A stretch of 64,000 nucleotides of DNA from Streptomyces canus. Lineage in GTDB: Bacteria > Actinomycetota > Actinomycetes > Streptomycetales > Streptomycetaceae. The notes below the pieces were generated by a model. That model made no database searches, was not told the origin of the DNA, and worked only from the letters and a program-made list of their open reading frames with translations. The stretch covers positions 3,505,001 to 3,569,000 of the forward strand of contig NZ_JAUSYQ010000002.1 in assembly GCF_030816965.1 (NCBI RefSeq), read 5' to 3'. Within the stretch, counting starts at the first letter, position 1, and each line of letters starts with the position of its first letter. Shown here in pieces: positions 27,363 to 35,921 of this stretch. The position numbers and the translations under genes are program-made.

Positions 27363-29414
27363 GTGCGAACACCCCTCCCCCGCCTCCGGTCCGCGCTGCG
27401 GCTGCCGGGCCGGCAGACCGCGACGAGAGTCCTCGTCGCCGCCGTCCTGGCAGCCGCCGTCGTCGCCCAGGCCGTCGCCGCCCTGCGTCCGCACGTCCCG
27501 CTGTTGCTCGCCGCGACGGCCGCCTCCCTGGCCGTCGAGGGCGTCCTGCACCGGTGGCAGCGCGGCATGGTCTCCCTGTTCGCCAAGTCCCACGCGGACA
27601 TCACCGTGCGGCACGTCCTGCGCGACCTGCTGCTGGTCCTCGGCCTGCTGCGGCTGACCCCGGAGGACGAGGAGACGGCGTACACCGTGCTGGTGGCCGG
27701 TCTGCTCGCCTTCTACGCGCTGCACTGCGCGATCCAGGCGGCCTCCGTCCTGGTCCGCCGCACCCGCACCCTCCCGGTGGTCACCCGGAACATCGACGCC
27801 TCCGCGCTCCGCCTGACCCCGGCCCCGCCCGCCCTGCTGCGCCGCCCCGGCCCCCGCCTCCTGGTCCACGGCCTGCCCGCCACGGCGGGCCTGCTGGTCA
27901 CGGCGGCCACCGGCGAACCCCGGTGCGCGGCCTTCGGCATCGCGATGTCCCTCGGGCTCGCCCTCATGGGTCTGTACGACCTTCTCGTACGACTGCTGCC
28001 GAGCCGGCGTCCGGCGGGCGAGCAGGAGGTGCTGGACTGGTTCGACGCATGGCTCGCCGAGTACCGGCCGACCGTCGGCCTGTACTTCTCCGGCGGGGCC
28101 TCCTCCGCCTACCAGGCCAACATGTGGCTGGAGCCGCTCGCGAAGCTCGACGGGAGACCGGTCATCATCCTGCGCGAGCGGTTCATGATGCAGAAGATCG
28201 CCGCGACCGACGTCCCGATCGTCTGCCTGCCGAAGGTGTCCACGCTGCTGCGCCTGGAGCAGTCCACGCTCCAGGTCCTCATCCACCCGTCGAACTCCGG
28301 CAAGACCTCCCAGGTCCTGCGCATCCCCACGATCAAGCACACCTTCGTCAACCACGGCGAGAGCGACAAGCTGTCCTCCTGCAACCCGTACGCGAAGGCC
28401 TACGACGAGGTGTGGGTGGCCGGTCCCGCGGCCCGCGAGCGGTACGCGGCGGCCGAGGTGGGCGTCGAGGACAAGGACGTGGTGGAGATCGGCCGCCCGC
28501 AGCTGGACGCCGTACGGCCGTACGAGGGGCCGCCGACCGGGACGTACACGACGGTGCTGTACGCGCCCACCTGGGAGGGCTGGGACGGCAACCCCGGCAA
28601 CACGTCGGTGATCGAGGCGGGCGAGAACATCGTGCGTGCGCTGCTGGCCGATCCCGGGGTACGGCTGCTGTACAAGCCGCATCCGCTGACCGGATCGGTG
28701 GACGCGCGGGCCGGCGCGGCGGACCAGAGGATCCGTGAGCTGGTGCGGGCGGCGAACCGGCAGCGGTCGGGGGAACGACCTGCCGACGACGGCGAACTCT
28801 CCCGCCGGACACGTGAGTTGGACCGGCTCACCATCGCGTCGTTCCGGGCCGCCGCGGACTCGGTCGAGCGGATGCTGCTGCAGTCCACGCCGGAACCGGG
28901 CCGTGCGGAGGCGGTGACCCGGGCGACCGCCGCCTGGGAGCGGGCGTACTGGGCCTCGCTGCCGGAGTGGGAGCACCAGGTCGTGACCGACGCCCGGCCC
29001 ACGCTGTACGCCTGCTTCAACCGGGCCGACCTGCTGATCAGCGATGTGTCGAGCGTGGTCAGCGACTTCCTGGCGAGCGGGAAACCGTACGCTGTCGCGA
29101 ACACCAGCGGGTTGAGCGAGGCTGCGTTTCGTGCGGCGTTTCCCACGGCGGGGGCGGCGATCGTGCTGACCCCGGACGCGGTGGGGGTGCGCGGGCTGCT
29201 GAAGGCCGTACGACAGCCTGAACTGGACGAACTCGCCGAGGCGCGAGCCGAGTTGAAGCGGCGGTTGCTGGGAGCGGATGAGCCGTCTTCGCAGGAACGC
29301 TTCGACATGGCCGTTCGGGCGTTGTGTGCGGTGGCCCGCAAGCGGCGGGTCCCCGGGCAGCGGCGGGACGAGGAGACCGTGTCCGTCTCCGGGACACTCA
29401 CCCTGCCGGGGTGA
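27363..29414 (+). CDS. Membrane-fused CDP-polyol phosphotransferase, TagF/TarL-like (copy B)
   Basis: A 683-residue paralogue of the upstream gene with the same layout: TM-rich N-terminal 215 residues and a C-terminal phosphotransferase domain. Key motifs are YQANMWLEPLAKLD, HGESDKL (about 332), YAPTWEGW, YKPHPLTG and SDVSSVVSDF (about 560). The GTG at 27363 was chosen because GGAG lies eight bases upstream; a GTG at 27354 is in frame but lacks spacing. Its last 17 bp overlap the convergent TarS-like glycosyltransferase. Having several non-identical polymerases suggests primer and chain-extension roles, as in TagF/TarL systems. Confidence 0.85.
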   Translation: MRTPLPRLRSALRLPGRQTATRVLVAAVLAAAVVAQAVAALRPHVPLLLAATAASLAVEGVLHRWQRGMVSLFAKSHADITVRHVLRDLLLVLGLLRLTPEDEETAYTVLVAGLLAFYALHCAIQAASVLVRRTRTLPVVTRNIDASALRLTPAPPALLRRPGPRLLVHGLPATAGLLVTAATGEPRCAAFGIAMSLGLALMGLYDLLVRLLPSRRPAGEQEVLDWFDAWLAEYRPTVGLYFSGGASSAYQANMWLEPLAKLDGRPVIILRERFMMQKIAATDVPIVCLPKVSTLLRLEQSTLQVLIHPSNSGKTSQVLRIPTIKHTFVNHGESDKLSSCNPYAKAYDEVWVAGPAARERYAAAEVGVEDKDVVEIGRPQLDAVRPYEGPPTGTYTTVLYAPTWEGWDGNPGNTSVIEAGENIVRALLADPGVRLLYKPHPLTGSVDARAGAADQRIRELVRAANRQRSGERPADDGELSRRTRELDRLTIASFRAAADSVERMLLQSTPEPGRAEAVTRATAAWERAYWASLPEWEHQVVTDARPTLYACFNRADLLISDVSSVVSDFLASGKPYAVANTSGLSEAAFRAAFPTAGAAIVLTPDAVGVRGLLKAVRQPELDELAEARAELKRRLLGADEPSSQERFDMAVRALCAVARKRRVPGQRRDEETVSVSGTLTLPG

Positions 29415-30591
29415 GGACCCTTCGCGCTTTGCGTACGGCCCGGCGCAGCAACTGGTCGACCCCTATCTCTCTGTAGCCCGGCACCTCACGGGCCTCGCGC
29501 GGCTCGGCCAGATAGAGCGCGTCGGGCAGGCCCGTCGACGGGTCACGGAAGAACGGGTAGGCGAAATACACACGGCGGCCACCCTTCTCCAACACGGTCT
29601 CGGGGGTCTTCTTCGCCTTCAGGAACTCCAGGACCTCCACCAGGAGATCCGGGCGGCCCATCGCCACCAGCTCGAGCCGCAGACGTTCATGCACCCGGAG
29701 GCGGTGGGCCACCTCACCGGTCCAGTACGCGTCGACCAGCGGCTTCGCCAACTCCAGCTTCTCCCGGCGTACCGCCTCGCTGTCCTTCAGGAACTTCGGG
29801 CCGAACTGCGGGAGCAGGGTGACGAGGAAGGGACGGACCATCAGCACGTCGCGTCTCGCGCCCGCCGGGACCATCTCGGCGATCAGGTTCATCAGAGCGC
29901 GCGCGGAGTCGAAGCGCAGGGTGTGGCTGCCGGTCCTGGTGACGTGCTTGCCGTCCTCGCGGCCCACCAGGTAGTAGCAGGTGTGGTCCGCGATCACGGA
30001 GACGCCGTCGGCCCGCAGATAGGCCTCCATGGTGAACAGCGCGTCCTCGCCGGTCCACAGGGACTCGTCGAAACGCATGCTGTGCCGCTCGAGGAACGCG
30101 CGGCGGAACAGCTTCTGCGCGCTCAGCGTGAACTTGATGTTGGAGGAGAAGACGTCGGTGCGCTCCAGGGTCCGCCCCCACATCGACGTCGGCGGCTTGC
30201 GGTTGACACCTTCGACCCTGCCGAGGACGACGTCCGTGCCGTTGCGGTCGGCCATCGCGACCATCCGCTCCAGGGCTTCGGGGCCGAGCCGGTCGTCGGC
30301 GTCGAGGAAGAAGACGTAACGCCCGGTCGCCTTGCCCAGACCGACGTTGCGCGGGCCGCTGGGGCCGCCGGAGTTGTCCTGCCGGATCACCGTGACGTCG
30401 AGGGAGGTCCGCTCGGCGAACTCCTCCAGGTACTCCCCGGTGCCGTCGGCCGAGCCGTCGTCGACCGCGATGACCTCGATGCGCGCGTGGCCGATGGTCT
30501 GTGCCTCGACGGAGGCCAGACAGTCGACCAGATACGGCATCGCTTCGTACGCCCCGATGACCACGGTCACATCAGGCTGCACAACGGTCAC
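29398..30591 (-). CDS. GT2 glycosyltransferase, TarS-like
   Basis: A 397-residue soluble family 2 glycosyltransferase. The N-terminal GT-A fold has VTVVIGAYEAMPYLVD, VIAVDDGSADGTGEYL, the nucleotide-sugar site NSGGPSGPRNVGLG and the DxD-type FFLDADDRLG. The order GPRNVGL ... GVNRKPP ... SAQKLFRRAFL ... TGEDALFTMEAYL closely follows S. aureus TarS, which adds GlcNAc to poly-ribitol phosphate (comparison from memory). GTG start with GGGGGAG upstream. It lies between phosphotransferase genes, so decorating their polymer is the likely role. Confidence 0.82.
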   Translation of the reverse strand: MTVVQPDVTVVIGAYEAMPYLVDCLASVEAQTIGHARIEVIAVDDGSADGTGEYLEEFAERTSLDVTVIRQDNSGGPSGPRNVGLGKATGRYVFFLDADDRLGPEALERMVAMADRNGTDVVLGRVEGVNRKPPTSMWGRTLERTDVFSSNIKFTLSAQKLFRRAFLERHSMRFDESLWTGEDALFTMEAYLRADGVSVIADHTCYYLVGREDGKHVTRTGSHTLRFDSARALMNLIAEMVPAGARRDVLMVRPFLVTLLPQFGPKFLKDSEAVRREKLELAKPLVDAYWTGEVAHRLRVHERLRLELVAMGRPDLLVEVLEFLKAKKTPETVLEKGGRRVYFAYPFFRDPSTGLPDALYLAEPREAREVPGYREIGVDQLLRRAVRKARRVLTPAG

Positions 30592-30692
30592 GTCTCCCCC
30601 ATCGCGGTCTGTTTCCCCCAGTTCCTCTCAGGGGCAATCCCCTAGACGGCCGGACGAGGGAAAGGGTTGCATCCGGCACCGGGACATACGCA

Positions 30693-30737
30693 GGAAGGGC
30701 CCGGATTTCGGGATCACTCCGAAATCCGGGCCCTTCC
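30693..30737 (-). terminator. 19-bp terminator hairpin
   Basis: A perfect 19-bp stem (30693-30711 with 30719-30737) and a 7-nt loop lie 15 bp past the stop of TagF-like copy C and before the TarS-like gene. It is the strongest hairpin in the cluster and separates two transcription units on the same strand. Confidence 0.8.
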
Positions 30738-30752
30738 TTTACGAAGGGGAGG

Positions 30753-32828
30753 TCAGGCCTTGGTCGTGGCCTCCGCCGCCGAGGCCGCCGCCCGTGACTC
30801 CTGGCCGACATTGCGCGCTTCGGCCTTGATCGCGAGGTTCGCCACCGCGGTGTTGAACTGGTCGATGGACGTGGGCTCGTCCGGTCCGAGCAGGTACTGC
30901 TTGAGCTCCACCCGGTCCTCGGCCAGCGGGTCGGCCGCCGGGTCGCGGACCGCTTCGAGCAGCTCGCCCAGCTCGGCGGCGCTGTTGGACAGGATCGTGG
31001 CGGCCCGCACGGCGGTGTTCTGCCGCTTGAACTCCTCCGCACCCAGCTCGGCGGAGTCCGTCACCGCGTACGGCTTGCCGCTCGCGATGAAGTCGGAGAC
31101 CACGCTGGAGATGTCGGAGACCATCGCGTCGGAGACGTTGAAGCAGTCGTACAGCCGCGGCTCGGCGCCCGTGACCACCCGGTGCTCCCACACCGGGAAG
31201 GAACGCCAGTACGCGTCGTTCCACTCGCCGCGCAGACGGGCGATCTCCTCGTACTTGGCCACGTCGACCACGCCGTCACGGCTGGCCTCGGCCTCGTCGC
31301 CCTTGTCGCCGCCGTTGCCGGCGAGGACGGCGAGCCGGGCCTCGATCCGGGCGAGCTCGGCCTTGGCGGCGGCCTGGGCCGCGGCGTCGGCCTGGAAGCG
31401 GGGATCGGTGGCGCGCTCGGTGGCGGCCTTCTCGATCAGCGCGGTGACCTTCTGGTGCGCGGCGCCCGCCTTGGCGAGGACCGTGCCGGTGAAGGGGTGC
31501 GGCTTGTAGAGGACACGCACCGGCGGGTCGGCCTTCAGCAGCTTCTTCACGATGTTCTCGCCGGCCAGCATCAGCGAGGTGTTGCCCGGGTCGCCGTCCC
31601 AGCCTTCCCAGGTGGGGGCGTAGAGCACGGTCGGGCAGTATCCCTCAGCGGCTCCGCCGCGGGGGCCTTCCGGCGTCCCCTGCCGCTTCTGGATCGGCGC
31701 CAGCTGCGGGCGGCCCACCTCGACGATGTCCTCGTCGCGGACACCCACGTCGGCGATGGCGTAGCGGTCGCGGCCCGCCCGGCCCGCGGTCCACACCTCG
31801 TCGTACGCCTTGCTGAACGGGTTGACGCTCGCCAGCTTGTCGCTGTCCCCGTGGCCGATGAAGACGTGCTTCATGGTGGGGACACGCAACAGGTGGATGT
31901 TCTTGCCGACGTTCGCGGCATACAGCGCGACCCGCACCGTGGACAGGTCCATGTTCATCAGGTGCACCCCTCCGGGCACGCAGATGACGGGGACCGTGGT
32001 GGGCGCGAGGTTCTGCAGGATGACGCGCTCACGCAGGATGATCAGCGGCTTGGAGTCCAGCTGCTCCATGGTCTCCAGCCACATGTTGACCTGGTAGGCG
32101 GAGTCCCTGGAACCGGAGAAGTACAGCACGGTCTCCGGCTTGTAGTCGCGCAGCCAGTCGTCGACCGTGGCGAGGACCTCGTCGGCGTTCGGCGGGATCT
32201 TCTTCCTGCTCACGTACGGCATCAGCGCGAGGACGTACAGGGAGCCCAGGACGATCGTCACACCGATGCCGATGAAGCCGGGCAGCCTGGAGTCCATCGC
32301 GGCGGCGACGAGTATGCCGACCACGGCCGCGAGGTCGAGGTGGAGCATCTTCTCGGCCGACCGGTTCAGCAGGCCGATCGGCGGAGCGTCCGGGATGCGG
32401 ATCCGGGAGGCCAGGTCGACGTTGCGGGTGGCGACCGGGAGCCGGCGGCGGTTGCGGATCAGGGTGACCAGGGCACCGTGCGGGGCCTGGAGGCCGTAGA
32501 ACGCGATGAAGCAGGCGGTGGCCCCGTAGAAGATCAGGTTGTCGGAGAGGTCGAGCCGGGCCAGCAGCAGGATCAGCAGGAGCTGTCTGATCAGGAAGCG
32601 GATCGACAGTCCGGCGCGCACCTTGCTGAGGCGGTTGATCAGATAACTGCCCTGGCGGTGCAGATAGTGGTCCGCAAGGTACGTGACGGCGGTCGCGGCC
32701 GCGAAGGCGGGGACGCTCGGGATGAGCGCGGCCACCATTATGGCGGGGAAACCCGCCAGCATGAGGACCGCCGCGGCCAGCTCTGCCGCGCTGCCCACCC
32801 GGGCGACGCGAATAGCGGTGCTTATCAC
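30753..32828 (-). CDS. Membrane-fused CDP-polyol phosphotransferase, TagF/TarL-like (copy C)
   Basis: A 691-residue third paralogue on the opposite strand. TM helices fill residues 1-210 (AAAVLMLAGFPAIMVAALIP and others), and the catalytic domain shows YQVNMWLETMEQLD, HGDSDKL (about 327), YAPTWEGW, YKPHPFTG and SDISSVVSDF (about 572). An Ala/Glu-rich insert near 455-510 replaces a shorter loop seen in copies A and B. The start is GTG at 32828. A CDP-ribitol synthase-like gene is transcribed just upstream on the same strand, beyond a hairpin. Confidence 0.85.
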   Translation of the reverse strand: MISTAIRVARVGSAAELAAAVLMLAGFPAIMVAALIPSVPAFAAATAVTYLADHYLHRQGSYLINRLSKVRAGLSIRFLIRQLLLILLLARLDLSDNLIFYGATACFIAFYGLQAPHGALVTLIRNRRRLPVATRNVDLASRIRIPDAPPIGLLNRSAEKMLHLDLAAVVGILVAAAMDSRLPGFIGIGVTIVLGSLYVLALMPYVSRKKIPPNADEVLATVDDWLRDYKPETVLYFSGSRDSAYQVNMWLETMEQLDSKPLIILRERVILQNLAPTTVPVICVPGGVHLMNMDLSTVRVALYAANVGKNIHLLRVPTMKHVFIGHGDSDKLASVNPFSKAYDEVWTAGRAGRDRYAIADVGVRDEDIVEVGRPQLAPIQKRQGTPEGPRGGAAEGYCPTVLYAPTWEGWDGDPGNTSLMLAGENIVKKLLKADPPVRVLYKPHPFTGTVLAKAGAAHQKVTALIEKAATERATDPRFQADAAAQAAAKAELARIEARLAVLAGNGGDKGDEAEASRDGVVDVAKYEEIARLRGEWNDAYWRSFPVWEHRVVTGAEPRLYDCFNVSDAMVSDISSVVSDFIASGKPYAVTDSAELGAEEFKRQNTAVRAATILSNSAAELGELLEAVRDPAADPLAEDRVELKQYLLGPDEPTSIDQFNTAVANLAIKAEARNVGQESRAAASAAEATTKA

Positions 32829-32884
32829 TGAAAACCTGCTCTGGGAGGGATGCCGGTTGTTTACGAATTAATGGTGCTTAAGGC

Positions 32885-32933
32885 TTCAGGCCCCTGTGAA
32901 TGCACCAGGAACGGGCAGCCACAGAGGCCTGAA
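32885..32933 (-). terminator. Hairpin after the CDP-ribitol synthase-like gene
   Basis: A 14-bp stem with one G:U-type mismatch (32885-32898 with 32920-32933) and a 21-nt loop lies 26 bp beyond the stop. No T run, so it may also act as a partial terminator or processing site before copy C. Confidence 0.55.
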
Positions 32934-32958
32934 TTTAACGAAAACTAATTGGCCCTGA

Positions 32959-34458
32959 TTATGCCACGCCGTCCTGACGGTCCAGAACACTGGCCAGCGC
33001 GGCCTCGAAGCCGGAGGCCTGGCCCGCGGAGGCCGTCGGGTCCTGCTGGCGGACGTCGATGACATGCCCGGTCAGCTCGGAGAGCAGCACGTCGAGCGAG
33101 GTGCGGGCCACCGCCTCGGAGGACAGCAGGCTGCCCGCGGGCTCCTGGCCGAAGGCCTTGGTGCGCATGGGCGTGGCGGTTCGCTCGGGGTTGATGCAGT
33201 TCACCCGGACGCCGTCACCCGCCCATTCGTCGGACAGGGCCTGCGTCAGATTGACCATCGCCGCCTTGGTCGAGGAGTACAGGCTGTACTCGGCGCGGCC
33301 GCGGGTGTAGCTGCTGGAGGTGTACAGCAGCAGCTGGCCCTTGGTCTCCGCCAGGTACTTGTACGAGGAGCGCGCGATCTGCACCGGGGCCAGGTAGTTG
33401 ACCTTCAGCGCCTCCTCGATGGTGGCGTTGTCGGTCTCCGCCAGCTTGCCGATGCGCAGCACGCCGGCGGTGTTGACGACGTAGTCGATGCGCCCGGTCT
33501 CGGCGTAGGCCTTGGACAGCGCGTCGTCGACCTCCTCCGGGTTCTCCACGTGGGTGCCGGTGGTGGAGCGGCCCAGCGCGTACACCTTGGCGCCGTAGGA
33601 CTCGGCGAGTTCGCCGATGTCCTTGCCGATGCCGTAGGAGCCGCCGAAGACGACGATGGTCTTGCCGGTGAGCAGCTCGCGGTAGGCCTCGTCGCTCACC
33701 TGCTCGGGAGCCGCGGTCGAGGCGAGCTGGAAGAGCTTGTCGGCGATGAAGACGTCGACGGGCTGGGTGACCTTCATGTTGTACTCGTCACCCGCGACGA
33801 CGTGGATCGGCACGTCCGGCAGGTACTTGAGCACGACCGAACAGTCGTCCGTGGCCTGGAAGTTGGGGTCCCCGGCGGCGACCTCGTAGGCGCGCTTGAT
33901 GGTGGACAGTTTGAAGGCCTGCGGGGTCTGGCCGCGGCGCAGCCGGGAGCGGTCCGGGATCTCGGTGATGAACTCGCCGTCCAGGCCGTGGGTGCGCGTC
34001 ACGATGATGGTGTCCGCGGACGGGATGGCGACGTCGACGGCCTGGAAGCGCTCCAGGGCGACCACGCAGTCGTCGATCACACGGCGCGAGAGCAGCGGGC
34101 GTACGGCGTCGTGGAACAGGACGTTGAGGTCCTCACCCTCGGCCAGGCCCTCACCGAGGGCCGCGATGGCGCGCTCGGTGGTCTCGTTCCGGGTGGCGCC
34201 GCCCTCGATGATCTTCTTGACCTTCCGGAAGCCGGCCTTGTCCACGATCTTCTCTATGTCCGGAACATAACCCGGCGCCATCAGCACGATGATGTCGTCG
34301 ATGGAGTCGGCCTTCTCGAAGGTGGTCAGAGTGTGCTCGATGACTGCCTTGCCGGCGATCTTCAGCAGCTGCTTGGGGATCGAGAGACCCACGCGCTGAC
34401 CGGTACCACCGGCCAGGATCACTGCGGTGGTACGGGGCTTGGCGATGTGCTGGGACAC
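32959..34458 (-). CDS. Fused CDP-ribitol synthase: TarI/IspD-like cytidylyltransferase + TarJ-like SDR
   Basis: A 499-residue two-domain enzyme. Residues 1-240 are an IspD/TarI-type cytidylyltransferase (AVILAGGTGQRVG, FHDAVRPLLS, PDRSRLRRGQTPQAF). Residues 255-480 are a short-chain dehydrogenase (VVFGGSYGIGKDIG, VNTAGVL and catalytic YSSTK). The same order occurs in Haemophilus Bcs1, which reduces ribulose-5-phosphate to ribitol-5-phosphate and couples it to CTP. The product would be CDP-ribitol for the adjacent phosphotransferases. The GTG at 34458 gives VSQHIAKPRTTAVILAGG, with AGGTAGGT upstream. An MEP-pathway IspD role is unlikely because of the SDR fusion and context. Confidence 0.85.
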   Translation of the reverse strand: MSQHIAKPRTTAVILAGGTGQRVGLSIPKQLLKIAGKAVIEHTLTTFEKADSIDDIIVLMAPGYVPDIEKIVDKAGFRKVKKIIEGGATRNETTERAIAALGEGLAEGEDLNVLFHDAVRPLLSRRVIDDCVVALERFQAVDVAIPSADTIIVTRTHGLDGEFITEIPDRSRLRRGQTPQAFKLSTIKRAYEVAAGDPNFQATDDCSVVLKYLPDVPIHVVAGDEYNMKVTQPVDVFIADKLFQLASTAAPEQVSDEAYRELLTGKTIVVFGGSYGIGKDIGELAESYGAKVYALGRSTTGTHVENPEEVDDALSKAYAETGRIDYVVNTAGVLRIGKLAETDNATIEEALKVNYLAPVQIARSSYKYLAETKGQLLLYTSSSYTRGRAEYSLYSSTKAAMVNLTQALSDEWAGDGVRVNCINPERTATPMRTKAFGQEPAGSLLSSEAVARTSLDVLLSELTGHVIDVRQQDPTASAGQASGFEAALASVLDRQDGVA

Positions 34459-34602
34459 AGAAGACCTACCTCGGGGCGACAGGGAACGGGGAAATGGTCC
34501 CACTTGCGGTTACCGCTGTGCAAGGTGACCGCCGTTCACCGCATATGTACGCGCTACCTGTCATTCATCTTGCACTGCCAGTAACGACGATCGTGCCGGA
34601 GT

Positions 34603-35832
34603 TCAGCGGCGGCGCAGCTTCTTCAGGCACCGGTGTCCGAGTACCCGTATGAGTTCCTTCGACGGCGTCTGGTGCACCGTGCGCGCCTTGGCGGGCGAGG
34701 TGTGCCGCACCGGCGTCTCGGCCGCCGCGGCGAGCGCCCCGTACAGCGCCCGGGCCGCCACCTCGGGGGCGATCCGCGGGGCGGGGACGCCGTCCAGGGC
34801 AGGCAGCTTCGGTACGGCGGACAGGAGCCCCGGATCACCGACGACCCGCACACCCAGGTCACCGATACGCCCCACCATCTCGGCGCCGACCTCGGCGGCG
34901 GCCTCCACGGCCCACTCGGGAGTGAGGATCTTCACGTCTTCGGACGCTGGACTGCACGCGTTCTTCATATGCATGACCGCGCCGTTGCGGATGAGCTTGG
35001 AATACAACTCGTCCGGCAGTCCATTGCCGCGGAATTCCTTGTTAAGATTCCGCAGCATTTCGGTCTCGGCGAGAGTAAGAGAGCGATTCGCCGCATCCGG
35101 AACGGGCTGGAGGAGATTCTCGGGCAGCCCGAGGAGTTGTTCGAAAGTGCGCATCAGGCCCTCGCGGTCGCAATCGTCGACCACGACGACGGTGATCCGC
35201 TCCGCACCGACCGCCCGGGCCCAGCGCTCCACGAGCCGGTCGTGCCGGTGGCGGCGCCAGAAACTGGGGTTGGGCTGCTCGTAGGGCGCCTTCCTCAGCA
35301 TGTGCGTGAGCCAGTCGTCGTAGCCCATGCGCAGACCGTTCTGCACGTACTGCTGCCACTGCGAGGGCATGATCTTCACCAGCGGACGCAGAGTGACCAG
35401 CACGTGGACGCTCCCCCACTCTCGGCTTCGCTCGAGCGGGGGGACCCCCATCCCGCCGAGCTGCTCGACGATCCGCGCGATCGTGTCGTCGCCCTCGGCG
35501 TCGGCGAAGAACTCGCTGCTGATCACCGAGGTCTTCCCGCCGGTGGCCTCGACCTGCTCCAGCAGCCGCGTCCAGTGCTTCTCGGTGGGCACGGTGTCGC
35601 CGATCATCGCGGGCCTCGCGCACGCGGCCGGGGCGGCTTCCATGGGGTGTCTGCTGTGCGCCGGGAACACGACGCCGTGCTCGGGCAGCAGGTCCTTCGC
35701 CGCGAACAGCGCGCCCTGGATGGCGGTCGTGCCGGTCTTGTGGGGGCCGATGTGCAGCAGGCGCGTGCCGGCGGGCAGCGGATCGGTCACGCCGTTCACC
35801 GGAAGGTCGTTACTCGTACAGTCCGTCTCCAT
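34603..35832 (-). CDS. Sulfotransferase-like protein in the wall-polymer cluster
   Basis: A 409-residue protein with a 5'-PAPS-binding P-loop (LLHIGPHKTGTTAIQ, about 26-40) and a 3'-phosphate motif (LVTLRPLVKIMPSQWQQY), the two hallmarks of sulfotransferases. The C-terminal 130 residues are helical and end in a basic stretch. It may transfer sulfate to the polymer or act as a distant P-loop homologue with another role. The coding stretch around 34,925-35,110 is visibly richer in A/T than the rest. ATG at 35832 (METDCTSNDLP); longer in-frame extensions overlap phoD. Confidence 0.68.
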   Translation of the reverse strand: METDCTSNDLPVNGVTDPLPAGTRLLHIGPHKTGTTAIQGALFAAKDLLPEHGVVFPAHSRHPMEAAPAACARPAMIGDTVPTEKHWTRLLEQVEATGGKTSVISSEFFADAEGDDTIARIVEQLGGMGVPPLERSREWGSVHVLVTLRPLVKIMPSQWQQYVQNGLRMGYDDWLTHMLRKAPYEQPNPSFWRRHRHDRLVERWARAVGAERITVVVVDDCDREGLMRTFEQLLGLPENLLQPVPDAANRSLTLAETEMLRNLNKEFRGNGLPDELYSKLIRNGAVMHMKNACSPASEDVKILTPEWAVEAAAEVGAEMVGRIGDLGVRVVGDPGLLSAVPKLPALDGVPAPRIAPEVAARALYGALAAAAETPVRHTSPAKARTVHQTPSKELIRVLGHRCLKKLRRR

Positions 35833-35863
35833 AGTCAGAGGACGGTAAGAGAAGTGCCTGAGC

Positions 35864-35917
35864 GTTACCTGAGAGGAGCGTGGGACCGTGATGAAGACCA
35901 GGCCCCTCTCAGGCAAC
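35864..35917 (-). terminator. phoD terminator hairpin
   Basis: A 9-bp perfect core (35868-35876 with 35905-35913) is extended by GTT/AAC past one mismatch. It is located immediately after the phoD stop. Confidence 0.55.
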
Positions 35918-35921
35918 GTCC

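Noticed and set aside
32959..34458. IspD of the MEP isoprenoid pathway
   Set aside because: The cytidylyltransferase domain is fused to an SDR reductase and lies among teichoic-acid-type genes, which points to CDP-ribitol synthesis.
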